From Sphingobacterium spiritivorum (lineage in GTDB: Bacteria; Bacteroidota; Bacteroidia; Sphingobacteriales; Sphingobacteriaceae), in the NCBI RefSeq assembly GCF_016724845.1, contig NZ_CP068082.1, positions 4,526,001-4,590,000 of the forward strand: DNA of 64,000 bases, read 5' to 3'. Positions 1 through 9,271 of the stretch are shown in pieces. Every line of letters begins with the position of its first letter. Position 1 is the stretch's first letter. The notes under the pieces were generated by a model. It was not told where the DNA came from, searched no databases, and saw nothing but the letters and a program-made list of their open reading frames with translations. The position numbers and the translations under genes were made by a program.

Positions 1-357
1 AAAATAAAAAATTAAACTATTTCTTATTCAAATATCTTCTTGTCATTTCTTTTCATAAAGAGTTGAAACAATAAATACGTACAATATTCAACATATTATG
101 AAATACTTACCTCTATTATCTCTTCAAATCTCTTCTGAGAGAGGAGCTGCTCTGTCTCTGCAGAACATAAGCATCTTAAAAGCAGAAGCTTCCAATCCAT
201 TTCGATAATACATTACTTCCGTTTGTCAATCCATGTACAGATTGCCGTACTTCTGTTTCTTTTCGGGCATGTCGGCTTGTAACTGGAGATATTAAACTAT
301 GCTCAACATTTAATTCACATAATATAAACAACAACACACCCTTAATTCAGCACACTC
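1..357. other. Non-coding leader ahead of TonB receptor gene
   Basis: No convincing gene is seen here. The stretch is AT-rich, and around 131-160 it holds a short imperfect hairpin (GAGAGAGGAGC against GCTCTGTCTC). I found no TAnnTTTG promoter and no clear Fur-type operator. It presumably carries the promoter of the receptor gene starting at 358, but nothing in it can be assigned firmly. Confidence 0.4.
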
Positions 358-2775
358 ATGAATAAACTATTACGTTTGTTATTTTTTTGTCTTCTTTATC
401 TGAGTGGCACGGCATCTTATGCTCAAAGCCTGTTTTCAGTTGAAGGAATAATTTTAAATGAAAATGATCAGCCTGTCCCCGGAGCTACGATCAAACTGGA
501 TCCTTCAAATCTGGCAACAACAACAGATACCGAAGGCCACTTTAAACTGTCCAATGTGAAATCCGGCAATTATGAATTACAAATAAAAGCCTTTGGATAC
601 AGTAAGTATCAGTCTGTTGTATTGGTTAAAAATCAATCGCTGGATGTAGGACAAATCAAACTATCTTCAAAATCGGAGTCTATTGACGAAGTCTCTGTTT
701 ACGGAAGATATTATCAGCAATATAAACTGGACAGTATTTCAGGTTCACTCCGTTTAAAAACTCCTATTCTGGAATTGCCTCAGAATATACAGATCATATC
801 GGCAGATCTTATGGCAGATCAGCAGGTGTTTGATATTGTAGATGGTATTACACGTAATATCAGCGGTGCTACACGTCAAGGACACTGGGATAATCAATAT
901 GCCAATCTGAGAATGCGCGGATCGAAAATTCCGGCATTTAGAAATGGTATGAATATAGAAGCATCCTGGGGACCTACAGCTGAGGATGCGTCTATGATAG
1001 AGCGTATTGAGTTTGTAAAAGGTCCTGCAGGCTTTATGTTGGCAAATGGCGAGCCGGGCGGATTTTATAACGTGGTGACCAAAAAACCTTCAGGTCACAC
1101 GAAAGGATCTGCAAGTTTCAATATGGGGAGCTTCAGCACATATCGTGGTGCGCTGGATTTTGATGGTAAACTTAGTAAAGATGGTAAATTGTTGTACCGT
1201 CTCAACGTAGCCGGACAACAGAAGGATTATTTTACCAAATACAACTACAGCAATCGTGTTGTAGTTGCACCGGTATTGACTTATAAGATTGATGATGCGA
1301 CTTCACTGACAGTAGAGTATACTTATCAGGGATCTACTTATCTGACGAATGGCAACTATACCTTCTCTCCAAAACAATATGCAGATCCGGGCATTGCCAA
1401 TGATTTCTTCTATGGTGATCCGTCCTTTGAACCGAGTAAGATCAAAGATCACAGCGCCTATGTGTATTTTGACCACCAGTTAAATAAAAACTGGAAACTA
1501 CATGCTCAGGTTGCTTATTTCAATTTCAATATGATTGCAAACAGTACCTGGTTAAACTACATGAAACCTAACGGTGACATGCCACGCAATCTGAGTATTG
1601 CTGATGAGGCAGGAGAGAACAGATTTGCTCAGTTTTCATTCACTGGAGAGGAAAAGACAGGAGGAGTAAGACACCGTTTGTTATTCGGAGGAGACTTTGG
1701 AAACAAAAAATTCTGGGGTGACTTCAGAACATTACTGGATTCTATTCCGTTTGCTTCCCTTAATGTTTACGATCCTAAATACGGTATTCCGGGAGCTGTC
1801 TTACCAGCTATAGACAGGTCTAAAAGTGTGAAATTGAGAGCCGGAGGAAGTAACTATGTATCTTCTGTCTCTTACACCTCATTCTATGCACATGATGAAA
1901 TGGCCTTTTTCAATGATCAACTTCGTCTTTCATTAGGTTTACGATTCACAAATGCGGAGACTGTGGGTAAGACTAATGCTGCTGACGTGAAGGACAATGT
2001 ATGGAGTCCGCGTGCCGGGTTGAGTTATTCTATCGACAAATCGATGAGTGTATATGCCTTGTATGATCAGTCATTTGTTCCTGTAGCGGGTGTAGATTGG
2101 GAAGGAAATGCATTTAAGCCGATCAGAGGTAATAATATTGAGGCAGGAGTAAAAAAAGAGTGGTTTGGAGGGCGTTGGATTTCGACAATAAGTGCTTACT
2201 CTATCAGAAGAGAAAATTCACTCGTAACAGATCCGGATCCGAATCACGTGGTTAACGGACAGACTTTCCAGGCACAGTTAGGCGAAACAAAATCTAAAGG
2301 AATTGAATTGGATATTACCGGAGAAATTTTAAAAGGATTAAATGTCAATGCCAACTATGCACTGACCGACTCTAAAATATCGAAAGCAAGTGACGAATCA
2401 ACAATAGGAAACATTACACCAAATACAGCGAAACATACAGCTAATGCCTGGGTGCAATACCGTATCCAAAACGGAACATTGAAAGGATTTGGTCTGATGG
2501 GAAGTGTTCAGACAATGTTTGACAGAGCTGTAGGTACTACAAAAGAATCAAACTTCAAAAACTATGTACGTACGGATGGAGGCCTGAGTTATCAAAAAGG
2601 AAAATACAATATTTCCTTATTGGTGAACAACCTGCTGGATAACAGAAAACTACTGACTGCAGGATCTTTTTCAAAAGCCAATGCAGCAACCCTTGCCAAG
2701 GGAGGAGTTGATTATTACAGCTACATCGTAGAAGCAAGACGTAATATGCGTCTTGGTATTACTTACAAATTCTAG
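358..2775 (+). CDS. TonB-dependent siderophore-type outer-membrane receptor
   Basis: An outer-membrane gated channel that would import a ferric siderophore or similar ligand using TonB/ExbBD energy. Residues 1-23 form a signal peptide (ending SYAQ). About 25-100 is a carboxypeptidase-regulatory-like beta domain (VEGIILNENDQPVPGATI), the usual Bacteroidota N-terminal extension. About 130-240 is the plug, with LRMRGSKIPAFRNGM and IERIEFVKGPAGFMLANGEPGG, typical of the siderophore subfamily. The rest is a 22-strand barrel closing with LGITYKF and a terminal Phe. The length of 805 aa is normal. It stands alone: no sigma/anti-sigma pair or SusD partner is adjacent. The substrate cannot be told from sequence; ferrichrome or hydroxamate siderophores are only a family-level guess. 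Confidence 0.88.
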   Translation: MNKLLRLLFFCLLYLSGTASYAQSLFSVEGIILNENDQPVPGATIKLDPSNLATTTDTEGHFKLSNVKSGNYELQIKAFGYSKYQSVVLVKNQSLDVGQIKLSSKSESIDEVSVYGRYYQQYKLDSISGSLRLKTPILELPQNIQIISADLMADQQVFDIVDGITRNISGATRQGHWDNQYANLRMRGSKIPAFRNGMNIEASWGPTAEDASMIERIEFVKGPAGFMLANGEPGGFYNVVTKKPSGHTKGSASFNMGSFSTYRGALDFDGKLSKDGKLLYRLNVAGQQKDYFTKYNYSNRVVVAPVLTYKIDDATSLTVEYTYQGSTYLTNGNYTFSPKQYADPGIANDFFYGDPSFEPSKIKDHSAYVYFDHQLNKNWKLHAQVAYFNFNMIANSTWLNYMKPNGDMPRNLSIADEAGENRFAQFSFTGEEKTGGVRHRLLFGGDFGNKKFWGDFRTLLDSIPFASLNVYDPKYGIPGAVLPAIDRSKSVKLRAGGSNYVSSVSYTSFYAHDEMAFFNDQLRLSLGLRFTNAETVGKTNAADVKDNVWSPRAGLSYSIDKSMSVYALYDQSFVPVAGVDWEGNAFKPIRGNNIEAGVKKEWFGGRWISTISAYSIRRENSLVTDPDPNHVVNGQTFQAQLGETKSKGIELDITGEILKGLNVNANYALTDSKISKASDESTIGNITPNTAKHTANAWVQYRIQNGTLKGFGLMGSVQTMFDRAVGTTKESNFKNYVRTDGGLSYQKGKYNISLLVNNLLDNRKLLTAGSFSKANAATLAKGGVDYYSYIVEARRNMRLGITYKF

Positions 2776-2810
2776 GAATACAATATTATAGACCCAATTA
2801 ATTAACCCTG

Positions 2811-2846
2811 CAGCGTATCAATGAAAGTTGATACGCTGTATTTGTT
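2811..2846 (+). terminator. Rho-independent terminator after TonB receptor
   Basis: A perfect 11-bp stem, CAGCGTATCAA at 2811-2821 and TTGATACGCTG at 2828-2838, with a 6-nt loop, is followed by a T-rich tail. It sits 36 bases after the receptor stop codon and would separate the receptor from the TetR unit. Confidence 0.8.
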
Positions 2847-2930
2847 TACCAGGCTTCATAAGGCCAGATCCATATAAGTTAAGCTTTTTTTATATAAATT
2901 GTTGTAATACAGTAATATTTGTTAAATTTA

Positions 2931-2950
2931 TCTATTTACTAGTAGATAGA
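2931..2950 (+). promoter_or_regulatory. Palindromic operator of the TetR regulator
   Basis: TCTATTTACTAGTAGATAGA is a 20-bp inverted repeat centred on ACTAGT with one mismatched pair. It ends two bases before the ATG of the TetR-family gene at 2953. TetR dimers commonly bind such palindromes over their own promoter or start, so autorepression of this regulator and the genes after it is the simple reading. The repeat is seen directly; the binding is inferred. Confidence 0.65.
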
Positions 2951-2952
2951 AT

Positions 2953-3504
2953 ATGAAAATAAAAGAACAGATCCTGACGGTGGGAGAGGAACTCCTTATC
3001 GAAAAAGGCTATAATGCTTTCAGCTATGCTGACATTGCTAAAACAGTTCAGATAAAAACATCATCTATACATTACTATTATCCAACTAAAACAGACTTAG
3101 GAATTGCAATCGTAGAAAAGTATATCAATAATTTCAAAGATATACATCTCAGACAGCAGGGCTTAGATGCCGGCAAGAGACTTCGTGCATTATTTGATTA
3201 TTATTTGAAGCTTATTTCAAATAATAAAATATGCCTGATAGGAACGCTGGCATCAGACAGCAATTCTTTGGAAGGTATATTAAAAGAAAAAGCAAAAGAA
3301 TTTTGTGATGTAATCCTCATGCATACTATGGAGACGCTGAAACTAGGAGTGGAGAATAAGGAATTTAAGAATATAGCGGATGTTGAAAACAAGGCTATTG
3401 AGTTATTATCTTCTTTAATGGGGCTTGCTCAGGTTGGAAGGCTATATTCCAGAAAGCGTGTTGAGGTGGTTATGCTGCAGATTATAGATCATTTAAAATA
3501 TTAG
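2953..3504 (+). CDS. TetR/AcrR-family transcriptional regulator
   Basis: A DNA-binding repressor of the TetR family, 183 aa, the usual size. The N-terminal helix-turn-helix is clear in residues 1-50: ILTVGEELLIEKGYNAFSYADIAKTV followed by the recognition helix region SSIHYYYPTKTDLGIAIV. The C-terminal half (60-183) is an all-helical ligand/dimer domain with no recognised ligand signature. A near-perfect palindrome lies immediately before its start. It is followed after 3 bases by a DUF4442 gene and then a DoxX-like gene, which are its most likely targets. Confidence 0.9.
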   Translation: MKIKEQILTVGEELLIEKGYNAFSYADIAKTVQIKTSSIHYYYPTKTDLGIAIVEKYINNFKDIHLRQQGLDAGKRLRALFDYYLKLISNNKICLIGTLASDSNSLEGILKEKAKEFCDVILMHTMETLKLGVENKEFKNIADVENKAIELLSSLMGLAQVGRLYSRKRVEVVMLQIIDHLKY

Positions 3505-3507
3505 CAC

Positions 3508-4035
3508 ATGTCATTCTATCAGAAATTATCCAAAGTTGGCTCTAAATATATAGGGCTTCCAAAACTATTAAAATGGGGCTTCAATTTATCGCCCATGTAC
3601 AGAAGAAGTACAGCCCGTATTCAGTCTGTATCTGCGGATCTCTTAACTATAGTGATCAAACTTCCGCTTAGCTATAAGAATAAGAACTATATGGGAACGA
3701 TTTTTGGCGGAAGTATGTTTTCGGCTGTAGATCCTATCCCTATGGTACAACTTATAAATCTGTTGGGCCACCGTTATGTAATCTGGGACAAATCTGCTGA
3801 AATATCTTTCAGACGACCCGGCAATGTAGATCTTTATGCAGATTTTGAATATTCACAAGAAGAGCTAAATAATATTGAAGCCAATGTCAGGACGCATCAG
3901 GAGATAGAAATAACCAAAGTAACCCAACTGACTGATAAGAATAAATCAACCGTTTACTGCGAGGTACGAAAGACCATCTATATTGCTGACAAAGAATTTT
4001 TCAGGAACAAAAGAGCGGCGAAAGGTCATAAATAG
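3508..4035 (+). CDS. DUF4442 hotdog-fold thioesterase-like protein
   Basis: A cytoplasmic protein of 175 aa matching the DUF4442 family, which has a hotdog (acyl-CoA thioesterase-like) fold. The characteristic part is about residues 45-110: IKLPLSYKNKNYMGTIFGG followed by SMFSAVDPIPMVQL, where the Gly-Gly-Ser turn and Asp are the usual family positions. No reaction is established for the family; hydrolysis of an acyl thioester is an inference from the fold. It starts 3 bases after the TetR gene, so the two are very probably co-transcribed and controlled by the palindrome ahead of the regulator. Confidence 0.75.
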   Translation: MSFYQKLSKVGSKYIGLPKLLKWGFNLSPMYRRSTARIQSVSADLLTIVIKLPLSYKNKNYMGTIFGGSMFSAVDPIPMVQLINLLGHRYVIWDKSAEISFRRPGNVDLYADFEYSQEELNNIEANVRTHQEIEITKVTQLTDKNKSTVYCEVRKTIYIADKEFFRNKRAAKGHK

Positions 4036-4180
4036 CAGATTCCAGGATATAAAATTTTGTACTTATCATAATACCAACAACATTTAACTCTGTTATTTGT
4101 TATGAATGTATTACGCTCCTTTGGAACCATATCGCTGGCAGCGTAATATAAAGTATCGGTACAAACCTATTCTAAAGCTT

Positions 4181-4639
4181 ATGAAATTATTAATCCTTTT
4201 GTTTACCGCCTTTTTTATCGCTTTGCTGGGTGCAAAATTTATGTATGGATTTTGGGATTTTGTCTTTGCCGGAAACCTGGGTATGAGTGTATTTATCATT
4301 TTTACAGGATTATCACATTTTAGATTTCAAAAAGGAATGGCTATGATGATGCCCGATTATATACCGGCAAAAATGTTTTTTGTATATCTCACCGGTATTC
4401 TGGAAATCGCAGCCGGTATAGGGTTGATGATCCCGCAGTTACGCGCTCTGACAGCTTTATTACTTATTATTTTTTTCGTAGTGGTGTTTATAGCTAATGT
4501 CAATTCTTCCAGGAAGATGATCAATATTTTCAAAGCCGATTACACAGGTCCCGGCATGAATTATCTGTATGCGCAAAGGCTTCCTATGCAATTGATCCTT
4601 ATTGGATGGACCTGGTATTTCGGGCTTTACTTAAAATAA
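4181..4639 (+). CDS. DoxX-like integral membrane protein
   Basis: A 152-aa protein with four predicted membrane helices (MKLLILLFTAFFIALLGAKF; the stretch with SVFIIFTGLSHF; FVYLTGILEIAAGIGLMIP; ALLLIIFFVVVFIANV). The GLSHF and ILEIAAGIGLM segments are typical of DoxX/DUF417-type proteins, whose biochemical role is unclear, with links to thiosulfate/quinone redox in some members. The frame is open from an ATG at 4106, but the 25 extra residues are charged and unlike the family, so the ATG at 4181, which begins the first helix, is preferred. It may belong to the TetR/DUF4442 unit, although a 145-base gap separates them. Confidence 0.7.
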   Translation: MKLLILLFTAFFIALLGAKFMYGFWDFVFAGNLGMSVFIIFTGLSHFRFQKGMAMMMPDYIPAKMFFVYLTGILEIAAGIGLMIPQLRALTALLLIIFFVVVFIANVNSSRKMINIFKADYTGPGMNYLYAQRLPMQLILIGWTWYFGLYLK

Positions 4640-4844
4640 CAAACTACTCCTTATATCTTATTTGCTATCCGCAAAAGTTTGACAGAAAAAGTCAGGTCAG
4701 ATTGCTTATGGACAGGATCTGATGCATTTCCTATTCAAAGCGATTGAAAGAATTGGTTTTTATGAAATATGGCTGATAACAGGGATTGTTTTATTCTTCA
4801 CTTCTCTCTAATATTGAAAAATACGATGAGTAAAGATTTGAAGA

Positions 4845-6329
4845 ATGAAAATAACAGTATTGTATATCCTTTTTATGTTGACTTCAGTTACAGCCTGCAC
4901 GCAGGAAATAAAAGACAATTCCTCAGTAGTTTCTACAAAAATGAAGACCATACATACGGTTCCTTATCTTACACGGGAGAATAATTTTATCTATGTAGAT
5001 AAAACAAGTTTGAAACCTGTTATCGAACAGAAATTCAAGACTGCATCGTTATTTACGCCTACAGGCTTTGCAATTGTAGGAAATGAAAAGGGTGAATCTG
5101 CAATCATAGACGAAACAGGAAAAATAGTTTTGGATTATTCCGCTGATGAGATCAATATCGATGTTATCAATGGTCTTACATTTTATAAAAAAGAAATTGA
5201 GTACGAAAAGAAAATGCCAGCCTGGAAATGGGATTGGAATATTATGGGAGGTGATGTTAAAAAAGAACAAACCTATCATAAAGTTGAGATTGGTGTTTTA
5301 GAAACCAGACAAGTCTTACTTAGTGAGGATGTTCCATACCTTGAGGATGAGTATTCCCTGAATTTCGTTTCTGTAGATGAAAGCCATGTTTTTTGGAATG
5401 GAAGTCTTTACGAAATCAAAAAAAGACGCCTAAATAAGATTGAGAATAACATTACTGAATTATTAGAAAATAAACGCTTTATTAAAGCTTCAAATGCAAC
5501 ATTTTCGGTATATGAATTGAATCAGAAAAAAGCAATTTATAATAGTTTGAAAGGTACCGAAGCCCTTTCAATCCGATTTGGCAAAGAAAATATAACATTG
5601 AAAGAAATAAATAAAGAGCGCTATAAGCCGGAAATTCCTAAACTCTTAACAGATAGTAAGACTAATGATGTGTATGCTTTCCCGCAATACGAAAAGATAT
5701 TTCCGAAGGAAATAACAAAGGCTACAGCTTCACAGATTGATTTTATTAAAAGAACTTCTTTAGTTTATTCCATAACCAATTCGCCCTACTTTCTGTTGGG
5801 AGTTTTTAATTACGATAATGATGTCTGGGCGTACGACTGGCTTTATATAGATACAAAAGGAAATGTTGCCGATTCTATTGGTATCTATGATTTTAAAGTT
5901 CTGGATCAGGTCGGATATCTGGTCTGGCCGGACAGAAAAATGATTTTACCAGATCAGTTCATTGACAAAGACTGGAAATTTGGAAAAATAAATTATTACA
6001 GAGGTATGGATGAGGCTTATCTTATCCGTGTTGAAGACGAAAAACAATACAGGAGAACGGGCTTGTGGAACAACCGTGAAAATACATGGGAAATAAAGCC
6101 AGCATACAATGATATCTCGGTTTTGGATACCGAAAAACAGATTTATGCCCTTCAGAAAGAAGAAAACGGTTTGTATACACTTTATGATCTTAAGAATAAT
6201 AAAAATATAGGATCAAAGGCTTATACTTCTGTTAATTCGGATGGATGGGTGAACCTTAAAACGGATTCAGGACAGAACATTTATTACTACATTGATATTT
6301 ATTCCGGAAAAGAATACAAAGAAAATTAA
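4845..6329 (+). CDS. WG-repeat-like lipoprotein of unknown function
   Basis: A 494-aa envelope protein. The first 18 residues are a lipoprotein signal with lipobox TSVTAC and Cys18. The mature protein contains weak WG-type repeats: segments like FAIVGNEKGESAIIDETGKIV and RTGLWNNRENTWEIKPAYNDI, in which a bland sentence of aromatic-Gly-Leu-Trp-Asn and 'KPAYNDI' recurs, as in KWG/WG repeat proteins of Bacteroidota. No catalytic motif is visible. It heads a run of same-strand lipoprotein and DUF genes up to 13.8 kb. I do not recognise its function. Confidence 0.6.
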   Translation: MKITVLYILFMLTSVTACTQEIKDNSSVVSTKMKTIHTVPYLTRENNFIYVDKTSLKPVIEQKFKTASLFTPTGFAIVGNEKGESAIIDETGKIVLDYSADEINIDVINGLTFYKKEIEYEKKMPAWKWDWNIMGGDVKKEQTYHKVEIGVLETRQVLLSEDVPYLEDEYSLNFVSVDESHVFWNGSLYEIKKRRLNKIENNITELLENKRFIKASNATFSVYELNQKKAIYNSLKGTEALSIRFGKENITLKEINKERYKPEIPKLLTDSKTNDVYAFPQYEKIFPKEITKATASQIDFIKRTSLVYSITNSPYFLLGVFNYDNDVWAYDWLYIDTKGNVADSIGIYDFKVLDQVGYLVWPDRKMILPDQFIDKDWKFGKINYYRGMDEAYLIRVEDEKQYRRTGLWNNRENTWEIKPAYNDISVLDTEKQIYALQKEENGLYTLYDLKNNKNIGSKAYTSVNSDGWVNLKTDSGQNIYYYIDIYSGKEYKEN

Positions 6330-6357
6330 CAATACACTTCAAAAAAACTCTAAAACT

Positions 6358-6990
6358 ATGATTTTTAGAACGCTATTTGCTATTGCAGCCTTTATGATGG
6401 CATTCTCATCTTCTGCACAGATAAGAACAGGAGTTTATTTTTCTTCTGATAAAAAATACAACGAGATTATTGAAGAACTTGGAATTCCGGTGCCGGGAAA
6501 TCCGGTAATGATCGTCACATCCTTTGTTCCAAACAATGGAAGTTATGTCTGGTATCTGAATGAAAGCAAAGCTAAAACAGGCGCTTCTTTAGAAGATAAT
6601 CCCAAAGATTTACATGCAGGTATTTTTCTGGAAGATCACGGCGGATTAATTCCCCAAGTAATCTTTAAGGACTTTGCAAAAGGTCTTGCACAACCCCGGT
6701 ATCTCATTAATTTCTGTGAGGTTGGCGATGCGGATAAGAACGAGTTTCCTGAGTTTTACCTTACTTATTTTGAAGAATCAGACGGATTAGATGCCAAACC
6801 CCTGAAAGTGATTGTGTATACCAATACGGGTGGAGAAAAGCTTTCAAAATCCAAGATTACAGGATGGATTCCCTTTCAGGAGGAAGATAAGTACCGGGAA
6901 GAAAGAGATGCGAATTTCAAATTATTGCCCAAAGCGATAAGACTAAAAGCTGAAAAAATATTGAAAGATGCTAAAAACGGACTGAATTAG
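6358..6990 (+). CDS. Exported protein of unknown function
   Basis: A 210-aa protein with a signal peptide (MIFRTLFAIAAFMMAFSSSAQ). The frame is open from 6292, inside the preceding gene, but the ATG at 6358 begins the signal peptide and is the credible start. The mature part is soluble and mixed, with no lipobox and no domain I recognise. The segment from residue about 20 (IRTGVYFSSDKKYNEIIEELG) could suggest a periplasmic alpha/beta fold, which is a guess. It lies 28 bases after the WG-like lipoprotein and is probably in the same operon. Confidence 0.55.
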   Translation: MIFRTLFAIAAFMMAFSSSAQIRTGVYFSSDKKYNEIIEELGIPVPGNPVMIVTSFVPNNGSYVWYLNESKAKTGASLEDNPKDLHAGIFLEDHGGLIPQVIFKDFAKGLAQPRYLINFCEVGDADKNEFPEFYLTYFEESDGLDAKPLKVIVYTNTGGEKLSKSKITGWIPFQEEDKYREERDANFKLLPKAIRLKAEKILKDAKNGLN

Positions 6991-7046
6991 CCTATATATA
7001 AATGATAACTACATCAAAAATTTTACGCTTACTAAATAAAAAATCT

Positions 7047-7628
7047 ATGAAAAAAATGTATCCGGCACTTTATCTGTCCCTGTTTTTGTTAAGCTCATGC
7101 AATCAAAAAAATAAGGAAAATTCTAATTCACTGATGAATGATTCGTTGCAAAAGACGGTAGATTCTGTGATTATTCAGAAAGAAAACACGCCAATATACA
7201 ATCAAAAGGATACTGCTGAAGAATGGTTGAAAGAAATATTCAAAACAAAAGAATCTGACCGATATTTCCCGGATTACAACGTAGAAGAAAAACTATGTAC
7301 AAAAAGGTTTCAGGAATTTATAGCTGAATCAGGTGAACTATATGGTCCTTCCAACTTAACAGACGCAGAATATCCTGCTGCCGAAAAGAAATATATAGCC
7401 AAATGGTCCGGAATATACCCTATTGAAGAACGCGAAATGTCGCTTTTTGGAAGAGGAAATGGAGATATTGGAGAGCTAAAGCAATTAAAAATAAATAAGA
7501 TTAAAGAGGGGATATACGATGTGTTTATTGATTATGGAAACGGAATAAAGACACAAAATGAAGTTACGTTAGTTTCTGAAAACGGAGCCTACAAAATTGA
7601 TTACTGTAAAACTAAATTTTTAGAATAG
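7047..7628 (+). CDS. Small lipoprotein of unknown function
   Basis: A 193-aa protein. From the ATG at 7047 it opens with MKKMYPALYLSLFLLSSC, a good lipoprotein signal with the lipidated Cys in LSSC. An ATG at 7002 would add 15 basic residues before it and is less likely. A short Ser/Asn-rich linker follows, then a domain with ISESGELYGPSN-like and FIDYGNGIKTQNEVTLV strands. The C-terminal half has the look of a small NTF2/cystatin-like sheet, but this is not demonstrated. It lies in the same-strand lipoprotein run. Confidence 0.55.
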   Translation: MKKMYPALYLSLFLLSSCNQKNKENSNSLMNDSLQKTVDSVIIQKENTPIYNQKDTAEEWLKEIFKTKESDRYFPDYNVEEKLCTKRFQEFIAESGELYGPSNLTDAEYPAAEKKYIAKWSGIYPIEEREMSLFGRGNGDIGELKQLKINKIKEGIYDVFIDYGNGIKTQNEVTLVSENGAYKIDYCKTKFLE

Positions 7629-7745
7629 GAGAACTTTTAAACCTAACCGCTGTTAGGTATAAACCCAAAAAACACCGTTATCGGGGATATTTTCTTCCAG
7701 TAGCTTTAGTTATTTTTAATTCAAAGATTATTCGAAAATAAGACA

Positions 7746-8273
7746 GTGAAATATTTCATCATTTTAACTTCTTTTTTGGTACTGTCTGGTTGTAAAACCA
7801 ATGCTCAGAAATTGCAGGTTACGACTATTTACTCAGAGCCCAATCGGGTTACAAGAGAAGTTCCGGAGACAGGCGGGAAATACACTTATACAACCCGTAA
7901 AGAAGCTACGGAGCGTCTTAATCCTATGATTGTTATGATTTCCAAAAATGCTGAAATACTGAAATTCCGGATACAGGGAAATATCAGTTCCAGTGGACTT
8001 AACATTAATAAGATCAGGAAAATTCGTTTTGAAAAAGGAGAGCAGACGGGTAATAGCATAACGCTGAGATACTTTGCAGAAGTCAAAAAGATTCCAGGTA
8101 AAGAAGGCTCTGATGTAGTGGGTTATAATTATACAAAAGATGAAACCTATAAAATCTCGGGCGACGTTAAAATAATAAAAATTGAGTTGTACGAAGACCG
8201 AATTAAGGATACATCTGGTACAACCCCAAAGCTTATTGCTGAACAAACCTTTAACTTCTTTGTAAAAATATAA
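7746..8273 (+). CDS. Small lipoprotein of unknown function (GTG start)
   Basis: A 175-aa lipoprotein: KYFIILTSFLVLSGC gives an excellent lipobox (LSGC). No ATG is available upstream in frame, so a GTG start at 7746 is needed. The mature part is beta-rich, with alternating charged/hydrophobic strands such as ITLRYFAEVKKI and VKIIKIELYEDRI, consistent with a small immunoglobulin-like or C2-like sandwich. No enzyme motif is seen. It stands 117 bases after the previous lipoprotein and may have its own promoter. Confidence 0.55.
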   Translation: MKYFIILTSFLVLSGCKTNAQKLQVTTIYSEPNRVTREVPETGGKYTYTTRKEATERLNPMIVMISKNAEILKFRIQGNISSSGLNINKIRKIRFEKGEQTGNSITLRYFAEVKKIPGKEGSDVVGYNYTKDETYKISGDVKIIKIELYEDRIKDTSGTTPKLIAEQTFNFFVKI

Positions 8274-8355
8274 TCATTTGAAAATTAGCGCATTGCAATA
8301 TTAATCTTTTAACCGAATGGAAATCCTTTGTCTGGGAATATTAAAGTGACAAAAC

Positions 8356-9219
8356 ATGAGTAAAAGCAATGATAAAATAAAACTGAGTGAAGAAGAAGCT
8401 GTGAAAATAATCGTAGATCTCGATCAGATTGTCGTTTCACTTGACAAAATCAAGAGTCATTTTGCAGAATACAGCGATTTTCAAAAACATGACAAAACAC
8501 TTAGTGACTATATCATAAATGAAAAAGTAAATCAGACATTGGCACAAATCAGAGGTTTAATATCCTCTAAATTTTTACTGAGTGTTGGTGAGGATGACAT
8601 GGATGATCTGGAAAGAGCTTGCAGCACCAATAGATATTGGTGTCCGGAAAGTAAAGAAACTATTGTTCCGACAAATCTTGAGAATTGGCATAAAAGAAAT
8701 CTTCCGGTTTTATCCGGTTCAATTGTAAATGAATTCGATTTTTTCTATCAGCTTTTCAGTAAGAAAGAACAGAGCATGTATGCTTTTGCCTTGATACTGG
8801 ACAATGATTGTCTTACCGCTTATTCAGCCGTTTCTACAACCGAAAGCTTAAAGAAAATCCATAAAAATAAAGAATGGGATGCTCCTGAATGGTGTTTTTG
8901 TGTTAGCCAGGACGCTGTAAAAGAAGGTGTAGACACTTTTACCAGATTGCTTTTGGATCGCTATAGAAAGGATATTGTGCCGTTATTTCAGCAAGGTTTT
9001 GATTATGCACCCGAAAGGCAAAAAAATCTGCAGTTATTTACAGATGCCCTGCGCATTGCGAAACAGGAACTGGTGAAAAAATATGGAAATGAAATAGAAG
9101 AAATGGCTTTTTACCTCAGCATACCGGGAGAGCCAATTGTAGAAAAGAACAGTGTATTAGCCATCAATAATGAAGGCAACACGAAAGTAAAAGAACTATT
9201 GGATAGTCTATATATTTAG
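8356..9219 (+). CDS. DUF4303-type cytoplasmic protein
   Basis: A 287-aa protein without signal peptide. From about residue 135 it carries the DUF4303 pattern: MYAFALILDNDCLTAYSAVSTTE, then APEWCFCVSQDAVKEGVDTFTRLL. The N-terminal 130 residues are helical and not assigned. The next gene (9272) has the same pattern, so the two are paralogues. Members of this family often lie in toxin-immunity-rich neighbourhoods, but no biochemical role is known to me; an immunity role is only an inference from that and from the neighbouring DUF4274 and YwqK-like genes. Confidence 0.65.
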   Translation: MSKSNDKIKLSEEEAVKIIVDLDQIVVSLDKIKSHFAEYSDFQKHDKTLSDYIINEKVNQTLAQIRGLISSKFLLSVGEDDMDDLERACSTNRYWCPESKETIVPTNLENWHKRNLPVLSGSIVNEFDFFYQLFSKKEQSMYAFALILDNDCLTAYSAVSTTESLKKIHKNKEWDAPEWCFCVSQDAVKEGVDTFTRLLLDRYRKDIVPLFQQGFDYAPERQKNLQLFTDALRIAKQELVKKYGNEIEEMAFYLSIPGEPIVEKNSVLAINNEGNTKVKELLDSLYI

Positions 9220-9271
9220 AACGGAATAGGGAGCAATAATGTTAATGATAGCCTTTTAAACAGAGATTATA

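Noticed and set aside
98-208. A 36-codon ATG frame (MKYLPLLSLQISSERGAALS and on) before the TonB receptor
   Set aside because: No signal peptide, no family resemblance, no promoter, and such short frames are expected by chance in AT-rich DNA.
4769-4984. A 71-residue frame overlapping the start of the WG-repeat lipoprotein
   Set aside because: It lies in a different frame over the lipoprotein signal sequence, which is the convincing gene.
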